From Cognaticolwellia mytili (GTDB taxonomy: Bacteria; Pseudomonadota; Gammaproteobacteria; Enterobacterales; Alteromonadaceae), in the NCBI RefSeq assembly GCF_002104475.1, contig NZ_NBOF01000003.1, forward strand, positions 786,192-850,191: DNA of 64,000 nucleotides, written 5' to 3'. Under the pieces are notes generated by a model. The model had not been told where the DNA came from. It did no database searches and saw only the letters and a list, made by a program, of their open reading frames with translations. Positions 37,958-47,929 of this stretch are shown here, one piece after another. Made by a program: the position numbers and the translations under genes. The stretch's first letter is position 1, and every line of letters begins with the position of its first letter.

Positions 37958-39361
37958 TTAAATATTGTTCTTCAATTTTATAAGCAAGGTCTTGGCATTG
38001 TTGATTGCATTTTTATTTGCGAAGTAACGATCAACTAGCAAAAGCAATTGTTCCTCGTTTTTTAATACACTCGCTAACGTTTTTATCATAAATTTATAAT
38101 CAGTTTTCTCTGTCTCAACGGTGAGCATTTTATTGAGCCATAGCCACATTTTTTCTTCACCGATTTCTTGTTCTAAAGCTAACCAAATGATGGGGGCATA
38201 AGTGTAGACATATAGCTCTCTATCGTCATAATCTGCACTTTTTTCGATATTTTTAAATGCCGTTATTTTTATATTCTTTAACTTACTAAGCTTTCTATTT
38301 ATATTTCCTAAGTATTTATTATCACCTAGCAAATTTTTTGTTAATTTTAGTGAAAGGTACTCTGCTAATGATTCTGTAAACATGTCACCAAGTTCAGAGT
38401 TAAATTTTTTGTAAGTACCAAAATAATAATGCGCTAATTCATGAGCAATAAAAGGCTTGAACCAATTTGAATCAGTTTCTTCAACTAAATTACTTAAGCC
38501 ACCATCATTATGATTCATTAACACTATGGATGGGTAGGCAACAAAAAGCCATGAATCATACTTTGATATAGGTGCTGTATGGATATAAACAACACTTTCA
38601 CCATACGGAATGGATAACTTATCTTGGTAATATCGTTCAAAAGTAGCTGTCATTTTTCCTAGTTCTGACATTTGCTGTGTTGATAAATCTGAATTTAAAT
38701 AATAGCTATTTTCGTGCTTACCAATGTTGTAATCACCGGCAAATAAAGTCAGAGATGTTGGCTTTTCTCTTTTAAATACTCCGTGAGTTGATGAAATTGG
38801 TTTACTGCCATTAACATAAATTGACTTACAATCTAGGCAAACCACTTCAATATTATAAGTAACTTCGTCATATCGTTTATCTTGCTCAATATCATATAAA
38901 ATTGGATACCAGGCGGTTTGAAAGCCATCTGTACGAATAGTTTTACCATTAAAGGCAATATTACCTTTCCAATCACCACGGTCACTTGCTTTGCTTATAT
39001 CAGTAATAACAGGAAATTTTCCCGTATATTTGAATTGTATGATCTCTGGTAAAAATTTATTTTTAGTTGCATCGTTTCGAAAAAAGTATCCAAAACTTTC
39101 TTCCGAATATTGAGTGTTATAATCTTTTTCATAAGTGTAATTGTAACCCTCTTTTTCATTTCTAAAACTTTGAATGTTAAAACCAGCATTTAGATGTATT
39201 AGATAGTTATTTAATTTTGGAATATTCTTAAGCTGAAAGTTTGCATCAATAGTGCCGCTTTTTATTGATATTTCAATGGTGCCTGAAAGCTCTATAGGTA
39301 ATTCAAATGATAATGTGAATGTTGAAAAAAGTAAGGCGAGGACTATTAGTATTGTTTTCAT
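37958..39361 (-). CDS. Secreted M1-like (gluzincin) metallopeptidase
   Basis: 467 residues with a signal peptide (about 1-19). The N-terminal beta domain (20-200) leads to a thermolysin-like catalytic domain with HELAH (H307, E308, H311) and the third zinc ligand Glu at E330 in MFTESLAEY, the HExxH-18-E spacing of M1 peptidases. The typical M1 GxMEN exopeptidase motif is not evident, so it may be an unusual or non-aminopeptidase member. It is first in a two-gene unit with the patatin-like gene. Confidence 0.82.
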   Translation of the reverse strand: MKTILIVLALLFSTFTLSFELPIELSGTIEISIKSGTIDANFQLKNIPKLNNYLIHLNAGFNIQSFRNEKEGYNYTYEKDYNTQYSEESFGYFFRNDATKNKFLPEIIQFKYTGKFPVITDISKASDRGDWKGNIAFNGKTIRTDGFQTAWYPILYDIEQDKRYDEVTYNIEVVCLDCKSIYVNGSKPISSTHGVFKREKPTSLTLFAGDYNIGKHENSYYLNSDLSTQQMSELGKMTATFERYYQDKLSIPYGESVVYIHTAPISKYDSWLFVAYPSIVLMNHNDGGLSNLVEETDSNWFKPFIAHELAHYYFGTYKKFNSELGDMFTESLAEYLSLKLTKNLLGDNKYLGNINRKLSKLKNIKITAFKNIEKSADYDDRELYVYTYAPIIWLALEQEIGEEKMWLWLNKMLTVETEKTDYKFMIKTLASVLKNEEQLLLLVDRYFANKNAINNAKTLLIKLKNNI

Positions 39362-39411
39362 ATGATTTCCCTATTAAACAGTCGATTGTTTTACAAGAAT
39401 TATAAGGACGC

Positions 39412-39574
39412 ATGATTTTTTGTCTACATTATTGTTTTAATTGTGATTTGTTCTATCGGGGCTATATGTTTTAAATACCTATATTTAGCTTTAAAAAGGA
39501 AAATATTTAGCACGGTAGAAAACGCAATTCGAATTGTTTATAAAGATATTGAAATGAAGGTATTGATTTTCTAA
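39412..39574 (+). pseudogene. Possible small membrane protein gene with a one-base frameshift in a T run
   Basis: AAGGA and ATG (39412) are well placed, but after ATGATTTTTT the frame is off by one. Removing one T gives a 53-residue protein with an N-terminal membrane helix (MIFVYIIVLIVICSIGAICF) and a charged tail (LALKRKIFSTVENAIRIVYK) ending at TAA 39572-39574. As written, the ATG frame stops after 20 codons. Mutation, slippage site or sequencing error are all possible. Confidence 0.35.
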
Positions 39575-39599
39575 GTTACTACCAATGACTCTAACTATA

Positions 39600-39658
39600 A
39601 AATAAAAAACGCATTAAATACTCCACTTGATTCAATATAGCTTCTATCTAATGCGTTT
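39600..39658 (-). terminator. Terminator after the second TonB receptor
   Basis: Stem AAACGCATTA/TAATGCGTTT (39607-39616 and 39649-39658) with a long 32-base loop, followed on the minus strand by a T run. Confidence 0.65.
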
Positions 39659-39676
39659 AGTGGCCTAAGTCTTTAT

Positions 39677-41803
39677 CTAGAATTGGTACGTTAAATTAAC
39701 ACTTGCCTTAGTTGGTGCACCGTAAAAGCCAATGTTTTTTAAGCTTGTGATATATTTTTCATCGGTAATATTATCAATATTCGCTTGTATCTCGAGATCC
39801 TCTGAAACATTCCAGCGAGCAAAAGCATTAACTAGGAAATATGAATCTTGTTTAACTGTTGCGGCAGTATTTTCAGTTTTTGACTGCCACTTGCCACCCA
39901 ATCCCATTGTTAACTCGGGTAATTGTGGCAAGCCGTAGTCGAATGAAAACTTAACAAGATTTTCTGGCTCCCATGAACTTGCACTTTTGCCTAATTCATC
40001 TTCTATATTTAGGTTGGTATAAGAAAAGTTAACGTTTAGGTTATCAGATAAGTGGCCTACAAGTTCTAATTCGAAGCCACTAGATTCTGTTGTCGTGCCT
40101 TTGTAATAATACTTCCCTGAAGCATTAATACCAGCGAAAACGGCTATGTTGTCTTGCTCTGCACGAAAGAGGGCAAAGGTAGCAAGTAGGTTATCGTCGA
40201 ACCATTGGGTTTTTACACCAATCTCGTAATTCACCCCTTTGCTAGGCGCTAAGAAGCGGCCTTCGTAGTCATATTGTTCTTGTGGTTGATAAATATCTGA
40301 ATAACTAACATAAGCATTGATGTCATCGCTAATAGCATAAGTTGCGGCAAGGTAAGGGCTAATTTCGCTTTCATCATTATCAACATCGCCACCAGAATTA
40401 TAGCCTTTACGACTGTAGTTAATGGCATTAAAACCAGCGATAACGAATAAGCTATCCATGATATTTAACTTAGTTGAACCAAATGCGCGCGTTAGTGTTA
40501 CATCAAGTTCAGAATATTTAGTTTTATTAAGCCAATCAGGTTCAGAAATGGCATCCGAAGAATATGGAAAAGCCGGAGGAAATGTTACCGTAGAACCGCT
40601 ATAGTCAAAGTAAGGATCATTAGCAATGGCAGAGTTGATAAAGGAAGTTGCAGTGCTTTTAGATGTGCTAGTACCAAACATTAACTCATGGTCTCGGCCA
40701 AATAAGGAGTACTGGCCCATTGCAGTTAGATCAAATAAGTTTGCGCTAAATTCTGAGTCGTATCGTCCTGGTAAGCCAACTAAACCCATATTGTTTTCAC
40801 TGTTGAAGCTGCCAAGAGCATCATAGACATAAAATAGCTTACTTTGATCTTCAGAGTCTTGTCTATTGTAGGTTACTTTTACTTCCCAATCATTATCGAA
40901 GGTGTAAGCATATTCAACGAATGCGTTTACATTACGAGTATCCCACATAGTCCAGTCCTGAGTCGGGCTGCTACTGACGTCAAAATCAGCTTGGGTACCA
41001 TCGGCGTAGGCCAGAGGTAGCCCGCCCCACATAACCCCATCACTATTGGCATCTTGGTATGATGCACCCAAGGCGAGTGTTGAGTTGTCTGTTAGCTGAC
41101 CATCAACGACAACAGAAAGGTATGTTCGATCATTTTCTAAGGCATCAAGGTATGAACCTGAGTCTTGTATTACAGCAACAGCACGTGCCGCCCAGCTGCC
41201 ATTGTCAGTTAACAGCATTGAGTAATCGGCTTGCAAACGTTTCAGGTCATATGAACCCAATGTTAGGCCAATTTCACCTTTATTTTCGTTGGTTGGGCGT
41301 TTGCGGACATAATTAATGGTACCAGCAGCATTACCAACGCCAGTTAGTTGACCATTCGCGCCGCGAATGACCTCTATCTCTTCATAGCCATAACTTTCCA
41401 TCGCACCAGTAACAAGGCCCCAACCATTAGGTAGTCCAATACCGTCAATTTGAGTACTTTTAATATCAAAGCCACGTGAAGTATATCTGGTGCGATTTGT
41501 TTCACCTTGCTCTACCGTAATACCTGTCGCCATTTGTAATGCGTCATCAATACTATTAGTGGCAAAATTCTTAATTTGATCTGAGCTTATGACACTGATC
41601 GATTGTGGTGTTTCATTAAGTTCAATGGTTAAGCCTGTAGCTCCTTGGCTAACTCGGTCTTGGCGTACGCCTACTATGAGTATTTTTTCGATATTTTCAT
41701 TATCAATTTTAATACTTTTTTCAGGCTGTGCTGTTTGTGCATAAGCTGGTAATCCCATAGCCAAAACTAATGAAGAAAGTACAAAAGTGCGTTTAAGTTT
41801 CAT
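39677..41803 (-). CDS. TonB-dependent siderophore receptor
   Basis: 708-residue outer-membrane receptor. A signal peptide (about 1-22, AYA-QT) precedes a plug domain with VTIELNETPQSISVISSDQIKNF-like sequence (LNETPQSISVISSDQI), IEVIRGANGQLTGVGNAAGTINYVRKRP, then the barrel, ending ASVNLTYQF. It resembles the FhuE/FpvA-type ferric-siderophore group. It is divergent from the PepSY gene across a 162-base region with a long inverted-repeat Fur-box-like site. It is not a close duplicate of the receptor at 8.8-10.9 kb. Confidence 0.93.
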   Translation of the reverse strand: MKLKRTFVLSSLVLAMGLPAYAQTAQPEKSIKIDNENIEKILIVGVRQDRVSQGATGLTIELNETPQSISVISSDQIKNFATNSIDDALQMATGITVEQGETNRTRYTSRGFDIKSTQIDGIGLPNGWGLVTGAMESYGYEEIEVIRGANGQLTGVGNAAGTINYVRKRPTNENKGEIGLTLGSYDLKRLQADYSMLLTDNGSWAARAVAVIQDSGSYLDALENDRTYLSVVVDGQLTDNSTLALGASYQDANSDGVMWGGLPLAYADGTQADFDVSSSPTQDWTMWDTRNVNAFVEYAYTFDNDWEVKVTYNRQDSEDQSKLFYVYDALGSFNSENNMGLVGLPGRYDSEFSANLFDLTAMGQYSLFGRDHELMFGTSTSKSTATSFINSAIANDPYFDYSGSTVTFPPAFPYSSDAISEPDWLNKTKYSELDVTLTRAFGSTKLNIMDSLFVIAGFNAINYSRKGYNSGGDVDNDESEISPYLAATYAISDDINAYVSYSDIYQPQEQYDYEGRFLAPSKGVNYEIGVKTQWFDDNLLATFALFRAEQDNIAVFAGINASGKYYYKGTTTESSGFELELVGHLSDNLNVNFSYTNLNIEDELGKSASSWEPENLVKFSFDYGLPQLPELTMGLGGKWQSKTENTAATVKQDSYFLVNAFARWNVSEDLEIQANIDNITDEKYITSLKNIGFYGAPTKASVNLTYQF

Positions 41804-41873
41804 GTTTACCCTTGATTTGTTTTATTAGGTTTTTCTAAATTTTTTCGCTATTATATACCTAGGTACTAGTAAT

Positions 41874-41898
41874 GCAAATGATAGTTGTTATCATTTGC
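41874..41898. promoter_or_regulatory. 25-base perfect inverted repeat containing a Fur-type operator
   Basis: Two 10-base arms, gcaaatgata and tatcatttgc, flank a 5-base centre. The core TGATA-n5-TATCA matches the 15-base Fur inverted repeat at 12 of 15. It lies between the divergent receptor and PepSY genes and could regulate both. Confidence 0.7.
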
Positions 41899-41965
41899 GT
41901 TGACTTTTGTCAGTATCATTATGCTCTCTTAATCGATGTTTATATTTTATTAATTCGGAAAATTT

Positions 41966-43159
41966 ATGGCAAAACTGAGTAATCGTTTCTGGTTCCAACT
42001 GCACGGTTGGTTTTCACTCCCCATTTGGATGTTATTTTGTTTTGTCTGCCTTACTGGCACCATTGCTGTTGTTAGTCAGGAGCTGACTTGGCTTACTAAT
42101 ATTAATTCGCGGGCGAGTAATCCAGAAAATACCGAAATGAAGACAGCGCCAGAGTTAATTTCGATTGTTCAGGCTGCCTATCCTACGGCTAAAATAACAA
42201 CGGTAGTGACTTTTGAACCTTACCTTATCCATGCTGTTATTTTCACTGATAAAGATAAGCCTCAAGCCATTGCTTATGTTAATCAATACACAGGTAAGAT
42301 ACAGGAAGTTAATCAGGGTATTACCTTTAATGGTTTTATGCGTTCATTGCATGGTTGGTTGCTGTTCCCGTGGGAGAGTAACTACAGTATTGGCTATTAT
42401 ATTGTCTGTGCCATGGCCATTGTAATGCTGGGGGCCTTGATCACAGGTTTAGTTATTTATAAAAATTTTTGGCAAGCTTTTACTCGACCTAAACTTAGAG
42501 TAAATCAAGGAAAAAAAACACTCCTTACTGATTTACATCGCTTGGCAGGTGTTTGGTCCCTTTGGTTTTTAATTTTGATGAGCATCACGGGGTTATGGTA
42601 TTTACTTCAAGCTATTCTGTGGCATGCAGATTATGACATTGAGCCACATGCGCCTATTGCGACCGTAGAGCAACTTCCACCAACTCATCAAGCCGCTGTA
42701 GCAGAAAAAATCACATTAGCTAGTGCGTTAGAGATAGCTAATATAAGATTTCCTGACTTTAAAGGCACCTATCTAATGTTGCCTGAGCATAATCGCGACA
42801 CCTATAAATTATATGGTAGTGGAGATTTTGTTTTTTACGATAAATACTCCTATGGTGTCATTGTCAACCCTTGGACTGGCGACATTGTTGCTGAAAGAAC
42901 ACCCGATAAAATGACTGCATTACAAACCTTATCTCATATTGCAGACCCTCTTCATTATGGAACCATTGGCGGTATTTGGACTAAAATTATTTGGTTTGTT
43001 TTTGGTGTTTTTTTAACGGGTATGTCAATTACTGGTTTTTTAATTTGGGGCAGTCGCACAGTAAAAGCGAGTAGAGATATTCAAACGAAAGCAAAAACCG
43101 TGGAAGCAGTTGAATCGCTTAGCGAGAAAGAAATATTAATTCAACGGAGTGTAGAATAA
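41966..43159 (+). CDS. PepSY-domain inner-membrane protein (iron-uptake associated)
   Basis: 397-residue relative of the PepSY protein at 11.1-12.3 kb, with the same start pattern (WFQLHGWFSLPIWMLFCFVCLTGTIA), conserved His in SLHGWLL, DLHRLAG and DPLHYG, about four transmembrane helices and periplasmic PepSY segments. The family is proposed to reduce ferric siderophores at the inner membrane. Its stop overlaps the start of the next gene by one base. Confidence 0.88.
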   Translation: MAKLSNRFWFQLHGWFSLPIWMLFCFVCLTGTIAVVSQELTWLTNINSRASNPENTEMKTAPELISIVQAAYPTAKITTVVTFEPYLIHAVIFTDKDKPQAIAYVNQYTGKIQEVNQGITFNGFMRSLHGWLLFPWESNYSIGYYIVCAMAIVMLGALITGLVIYKNFWQAFTRPKLRVNQGKKTLLTDLHRLAGVWSLWFLILMSITGLWYLLQAILWHADYDIEPHAPIATVEQLPPTHQAAVAEKITLASALEIANIRFPDFKGTYLMLPEHNRDTYKLYGSGDFVFYDKYSYGVIVNPWTGDIVAERTPDKMTALQTLSHIADPLHYGTIGGIWTKIIWFVFGVFLTGMSITGFLIWGSRTVKASRDIQTKAKTVEAVESLSEKEILIQRSVE

Positions 43160-43626
43160 TGGCAAGAATTAATAATAACTTATGGAATAGATATCGGTAT
43201 AAAATCAATGGATTTCTACTTATTTTACCTTGTTACTTTTTTTATCAATCATTATTTCCTGAGTTTCCTAATGCATGGGAGACCAAAAGTATCGGTGAAT
43301 TTAGTGTGACACCTACACCATATAACCTTAAGCCACCTTACTTGCATCATGGCAGTTATAGTAAAGACTTTATGCTCATGTTTAATAAAGGTGACATTGA
43401 TGACATTCGCCAGGCTTATTTAAACATAGGTAAAGAAGCACTGCCTTTAACAGTATTGCAAGTAAGTGATAAAGGTATATTACATGGTAGCGTGCACGGA
43501 CAAGAAGTGCATGCCATTAGTGCCAATGTTTTGAAGCCGAGTGATAAAATTTGGCTTACCATTGAAAATTGGAAAGGGCAGCAATTTATCACTAGTTGGT
43601 CGCTGCCAAAAGAGCTGTTAAATTGA
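43159..43626 (+). CDS. Unknown membrane-anchored protein coupled to PepSY
   Basis: 155 residues. One N-terminal membrane helix or uncleaved signal (about 17-32, NGFLLILPCYFFYQSL) is followed by a periplasmic beta-rich domain with no motif I recognise. It overlaps the PepSY stop by one base and ends the plus-strand iron operon. A helper in siderophore handling is a guess from position only. Confidence 0.75.
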   Translation: MARINNNLWNRYRYKINGFLLILPCYFFYQSLFPEFPNAWETKSIGEFSVTPTPYNLKPPYLHHGSYSKDFMLMFNKGDIDDIRQAYLNIGKEALPLTVLQVSDKGILHGSVHGQEVHAISANVLKPSDKIWLTIENWKGQQFITSWSLPKELLN

Positions 43627-43659
43627 TCTTATCGGCGGTATAGCTGAATTTTCTTACGA

Positions 43660-45006
43660 TTAATAATCGTGTTTTCCAAAATCTGCTTGGCCTATAGGTA
43701 AAAATAAGGTTTGGTACAATCTTGTAGCGTACTCGTCTGTCATACCTGCAACATAGTCGGCAATGATACGATATGAATTTTGTCCTTTTTGTTCTGCTTG
43801 TTGCCACCGGATAACCGTATTTTTAGGTAATAATCGTTCAGGATCCGACGCCAAAGCTTCAAATAATTCCATGACTATTTGTTGACCACGGTACTCAATT
43901 TGCTGAAGTGATGTTTGTTTTATAACGTATTGGTAAACAAAGTCCTTAAATATTTGTAATGTTTTGGCGGCAATAGTGGGATGCACGGCATTCATTTTAA
44001 GTAGCGGCTCTTGAAAGTTGGTTGCTTTTATTTCGTTAACATTGATTAACTCTACCGCGGTGATTAAATAATTTACTAAGCCTCCAATAGCTTCCTTTTG
44101 GATGAAACGTTGATTAGCAAAAAGTTTATCGGCTAACGTTGTGCTGTAGGATTGCATCCATTGATTATTAAGTTTCTTCAATCTATCAATTACTTGGCGA
44201 ATAAAGTCTTCTTTTGATACTACGCCTGTGACAATGGCGTCTTCCAAATCATGGATTCCATAGGCAATGTCATCAGCTAACTCCATAATTGAGCAATCTA
44301 ATGATTTATAGATAGTTTTTTGATGACCTTTAGTTTTGATAAGTGTTTTTTGGAATTCTGTTTTGTCGCTTGTAGATAGAGGTGAAAGTACCCAATCTAT
44401 CATCTCGATATCATCTTGATACAAACCTTTTGGGGGATGCCAATGATCAGCTTTTAATTCTCTATTCGATTTAGGCTGCTTCGGTGAAGGTGTACACTGT
44501 AATTTATCTAACACTTGTGGGTACTTTATTAGCCCCAGTAGTGTTCGACGGGTTAAATTCATGCCAAAATTTTCACTAAATGGCTCTAGGTGAGCAACAA
44601 TACGAAAGGTTTGTCCGTTCCCTTCAAAGCCACCGTGATCGCGCATCATATAATGTAAGGCAACTTCGCCACCATGGCCGAAGGGCGGGTGGCCAATATC
44701 GTGCGCTAAACACAGTGATTCAATTAAGCTGTCATCAGCAGGGAATAGCTCAGCACTTTCTTGAGGGTACTTATTACGAATTTGTGCAATAATTCCTGAG
44801 CCAATTTGCGCTGCTTCTAGAGAATGAGTAAGGCGTGTACGATAAAAATCACTTTGGCCACTACCCATTACCTGTGTTTTTGATTGTAAACGACGAAAGG
44901 CTGCAGAGTGCAATATTCTAGCGCGGTCTCGCTGAAATGGGCTACGATGGTCTTGATGTCTTTTGGCAACTCGCTCTAATCGTCTTGCTAACCAAGGATT
45001 ATCCAT
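43660..45006 (-). CDS. dgt: dGTPase-like HD-domain dNTP triphosphohydrolase
   Basis: Metal-dependent enzyme that removes triphosphate from dNTPs. The HD motif is seen as RTRLTHSLEAAQIG (H61) and CLAHDIGHPPFGHGGE (H102, D103), with RILHSAAFRRLQSKTQV upstream and DIAYGIHDLEDAI later. I chose ATG 45006 (MDNPWLARRLER), with AGAGGT 5 bases before; an ORF start at 45036 would add 10 residues. It is 448 residues. Convergent with the iron operon; no terminator seen in the 33-base gap. Confidence 0.93.
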   Translation of the reverse strand: MDNPWLARRLERVAKRHQDHRSPFQRDRARILHSAAFRRLQSKTQVMGSGQSDFYRTRLTHSLEAAQIGSGIIAQIRNKYPQESAELFPADDSLIESLCLAHDIGHPPFGHGGEVALHYMMRDHGGFEGNGQTFRIVAHLEPFSENFGMNLTRRTLLGLIKYPQVLDKLQCTPSPKQPKSNRELKADHWHPPKGLYQDDIEMIDWVLSPLSTSDKTEFQKTLIKTKGHQKTIYKSLDCSIMELADDIAYGIHDLEDAIVTGVVSKEDFIRQVIDRLKKLNNQWMQSYSTTLADKLFANQRFIQKEAIGGLVNYLITAVELINVNEIKATNFQEPLLKMNAVHPTIAAKTLQIFKDFVYQYVIKQTSLQQIEYRGQQIVMELFEALASDPERLLPKNTVIRWQQAEQKGQNSYRIIADYVAGMTDEYATRLYQTLFLPIGQADFGKHDY

Positions 45007-45156
45007 GATACCTCTATTTTTAATATGTTTTAACAATATTGCTACATATAGTTTATTATTGTTTACAGGGGGACTTGAGCATCAATATTAAGTTATTTGT
45101 ATTTTTATTCTGATATAAGTACATTACCCAATTTTCTCAGGTAAGCGCAATAGTCA

Positions 45157-45999
45157 GTGCGTTTAATTACGACTAAAGTGGCGCGAAAATGGATCAATAT
45201 ATTGAAGACAGTACTTTTTAGCACATTTCGTTTTTTATTCTTAGCTCTCCTGGCTCCTTCAGTTAGCGCTACTTCGATTAGCGAAGAGTTGACTGAGTCT
45301 AGTCAAAAGATGGGTAGTGCTAATCATGCTTTACACAGTATTGATATGGTTGCTGGCTTACCTAAACCACCGTTTATTATTGAAGAGAATGGTGCAGGGT
45401 TACAGTTGGATCTTATCCGAGAAGCTTTTATCAGTGTTAATCACCAAGTGAACTATACTCATCTACCTTTAGGCAGAAACATTAGTGGCTTTAAACGTTT
45501 TAATGCAGAAGGCATTGCGATATTACCATCTGATTATCAACATCCAAGCATATTCCTATCTAAGCCTTATATTACTTACCAAAACGTCGCAGTAAGCTTA
45601 ACTGATGATGACTTGTCTATTAAAACAATTGCCGAGCTATCGGGGAAAAGTGTTATTGCTTTTCAAAATGCTAAAAAGTTTTTGGGTGATGAGTATAATA
45701 CTAGCATTAGCCTATCGACAGATTACCGTGAAATAGCGGATCAAATGCAGCAAATAGAGATGTTATTCTCACGTCGTACTGAAGTGATTATTCTTGATGT
45801 CAGTATTTTTAAATTTTTTGTTAAATCACATGTTGGTGGACGATATAGTCAAGGCTATACCATTCACCCTATATTTGCTGAGCGTGGATATGCCGCAGGT
45901 TTTAATACCAAGCAACATAGAGATATGTTTGATCATGGAATTACTTTGATTAAAGAGCAAGGTGTTTATCAACTGGTGTTAGACCGCTATCTACAATAA
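45157..45999 (+). CDS. Periplasmic solute-binding protein, family 3
   Basis: 280 residues. After a hydrophobic export signal (about 18-38) comes a bacterial solute-binding-protein-3 fold: KPPFIIEENGAGLQLDLIREAF, then SKPYITYQNVAVSL and LSGKSVIAFQNAKKFLG, ending in EQGVYQLVLDRYL. No ABC permease or ATPase is adjacent, so it may feed a sensor or a distant transporter. The start is uncertain: GTG 45157 or GTG 45178, neither with a clear ribosome site. Confidence 0.8.
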   Translation: MRLITTKVARKWINILKTVLFSTFRFLFLALLAPSVSATSISEELTESSQKMGSANHALHSIDMVAGLPKPPFIIEENGAGLQLDLIREAFISVNHQVNYTHLPLGRNISGFKRFNAEGIAILPSDYQHPSIFLSKPYITYQNVAVSLTDDDLSIKTIAELSGKSVIAFQNAKKFLGDEYNTSISLSTDYREIADQMQQIEMLFSRRTEVIILDVSIFKFFVKSHVGGRYSQGYTIHPIFAERGYAAGFNTKQHRDMFDHGITLIKEQGVYQLVLDRYLQ

Positions 46000-46041
46000 T
46001 GAATGATAACGGTCTTATATAGCTGTGAGTGTTGCTGAAGG

Positions 46042-47007
46042 TTATTTATTGGCTATAAATATTGCACGCTTGGGTGCTGGGTAACCTTCAATAGTTTTAC
46101 TTGCATCATTTGGATCGAGAAAGTCTTGTAGTGACTCGGTATCTATCCAGTCAGTTTTTCGCTGTTCATCGAGTGCGGTAATATCGGTATTTACTACGCG
46201 AATATTTTTAAAACCACAGCGCTCTAGCCAAGCACACATTGCATCGCAGCTAGGCAAGAACCATACATTACGCATTTTAGCATAGCGCTCACCAGGGACT
46301 AAGACGGTATTTTCATCACCATCAACTACTAAGGTTTCAAGTACTAATTCGCCGCCAGCAGCGAGTTGAGATTTCAGTTGGTAAATAAAATCGATAGGTG
46401 AACGACGGTGATATAAAACGCCCATCGCAAAAACTGTGTCAAAAGCATTCAGCTCAGGAAGTTGCTCTACCCCCAAAGGCAGTAAATTAACGTTATCGTC
46501 TTGAACAAAGTGTTGTATAGCTTGAAATTGTGTTAAAAATAATTGTGTTGGATCAATTCCAACAACAAACTTAGCTCCTGCACCACGCATACGCCATAAG
46601 TGATAGCCGCTGCCACAGCCAATATCTAAAACATAACGATTACTTAAATCACTAATATGTGGTGCTAAACGGTCCCATTTAAAGTCTGAACGCCATTCGG
46701 TATCAACATGTAAGCCGTGAATATGATAAGGGCCTTTGCGCCAAGGCTTAAACTTTTTTAGCAAATTTTCAATACGCTTGTATTCACCGTCGTGAATATC
46801 GCTACGTTCACCTGCACGAACGGTAGTACTGGTATCAACGCTTGAGGGCGATGTTTTAGGTAATGCAGCGATAGTTTTTTGCCACTGAGCAAACTCACCG
46901 TGTAAGTGATGCGCTTGCCACTCGGTTAACTGTGCAGGTAAGGTATTAAGCCAATGGTTTAAACGGTTACCCGCTATTTTTTGGTAAAATATATTAAATG
47001 AAATCAT
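46042..47007 (-). CDS. cmoB: tRNA U34 carboxymethyltransferase CmoB
   Basis: Transfers the carboxymethyl group of Cx-SAM to 5-hydroxyuridine-34 in tRNAs, making cmo5U. 321 residues. The SAM-type motif [39 protein letters not shown] and the C-terminal KRAIFIANK region are characteristic. It follows cmoA by 15 bases on the same strand. Confidence 0.96.
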   Translation of the reverse strand: MISFNIFYQKIAGNRLNHWLNTLPAQLTEWQAHHLHGEFAQWQKTIAALPKTSPSSVDTSTTVRAGERSDIHDGEYKRIENLLKKFKPWRKGPYHIHGLHVDTEWRSDFKWDRLAPHISDLSNRYVLDIGCGSGYHLWRMRGAGAKFVVGIDPTQLFLTQFQAIQHFVQDDNVNLLPLGVEQLPELNAFDTVFAMGVLYHRRSPIDFIYQLKSQLAAGGELVLETLVVDGDENTVLVPGERYAKMRNVWFLPSCDAMCAWLERCGFKNIRVVNTDITALDEQRKTDWIDTESLQDFLDPNDASKTIEGYPAPKRAIFIANK

Positions 47008-47022
47008 AAAAAATAAAGTCTA

Positions 47023-47772
<750 letters not shown>

Positions 47773-47929
47773 TTAATATTTAGATTAATGTTGTATTTTA
47801 CCTGATATTTTCAGTGATAAATACGTAAAACCAAGTTAGCAGGGAAATTATGTGCGTTATTATTTACGTCATACTTTTTAAGTTTTCCCAAATGATATTT
47901 TAATTAGAAAATAACCATGAGTAGATAAT

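Noticed and set aside
43627..43659. Terminator between the iron operon and dgt
   Set aside because: The 33-base gap has no stem with a T run.
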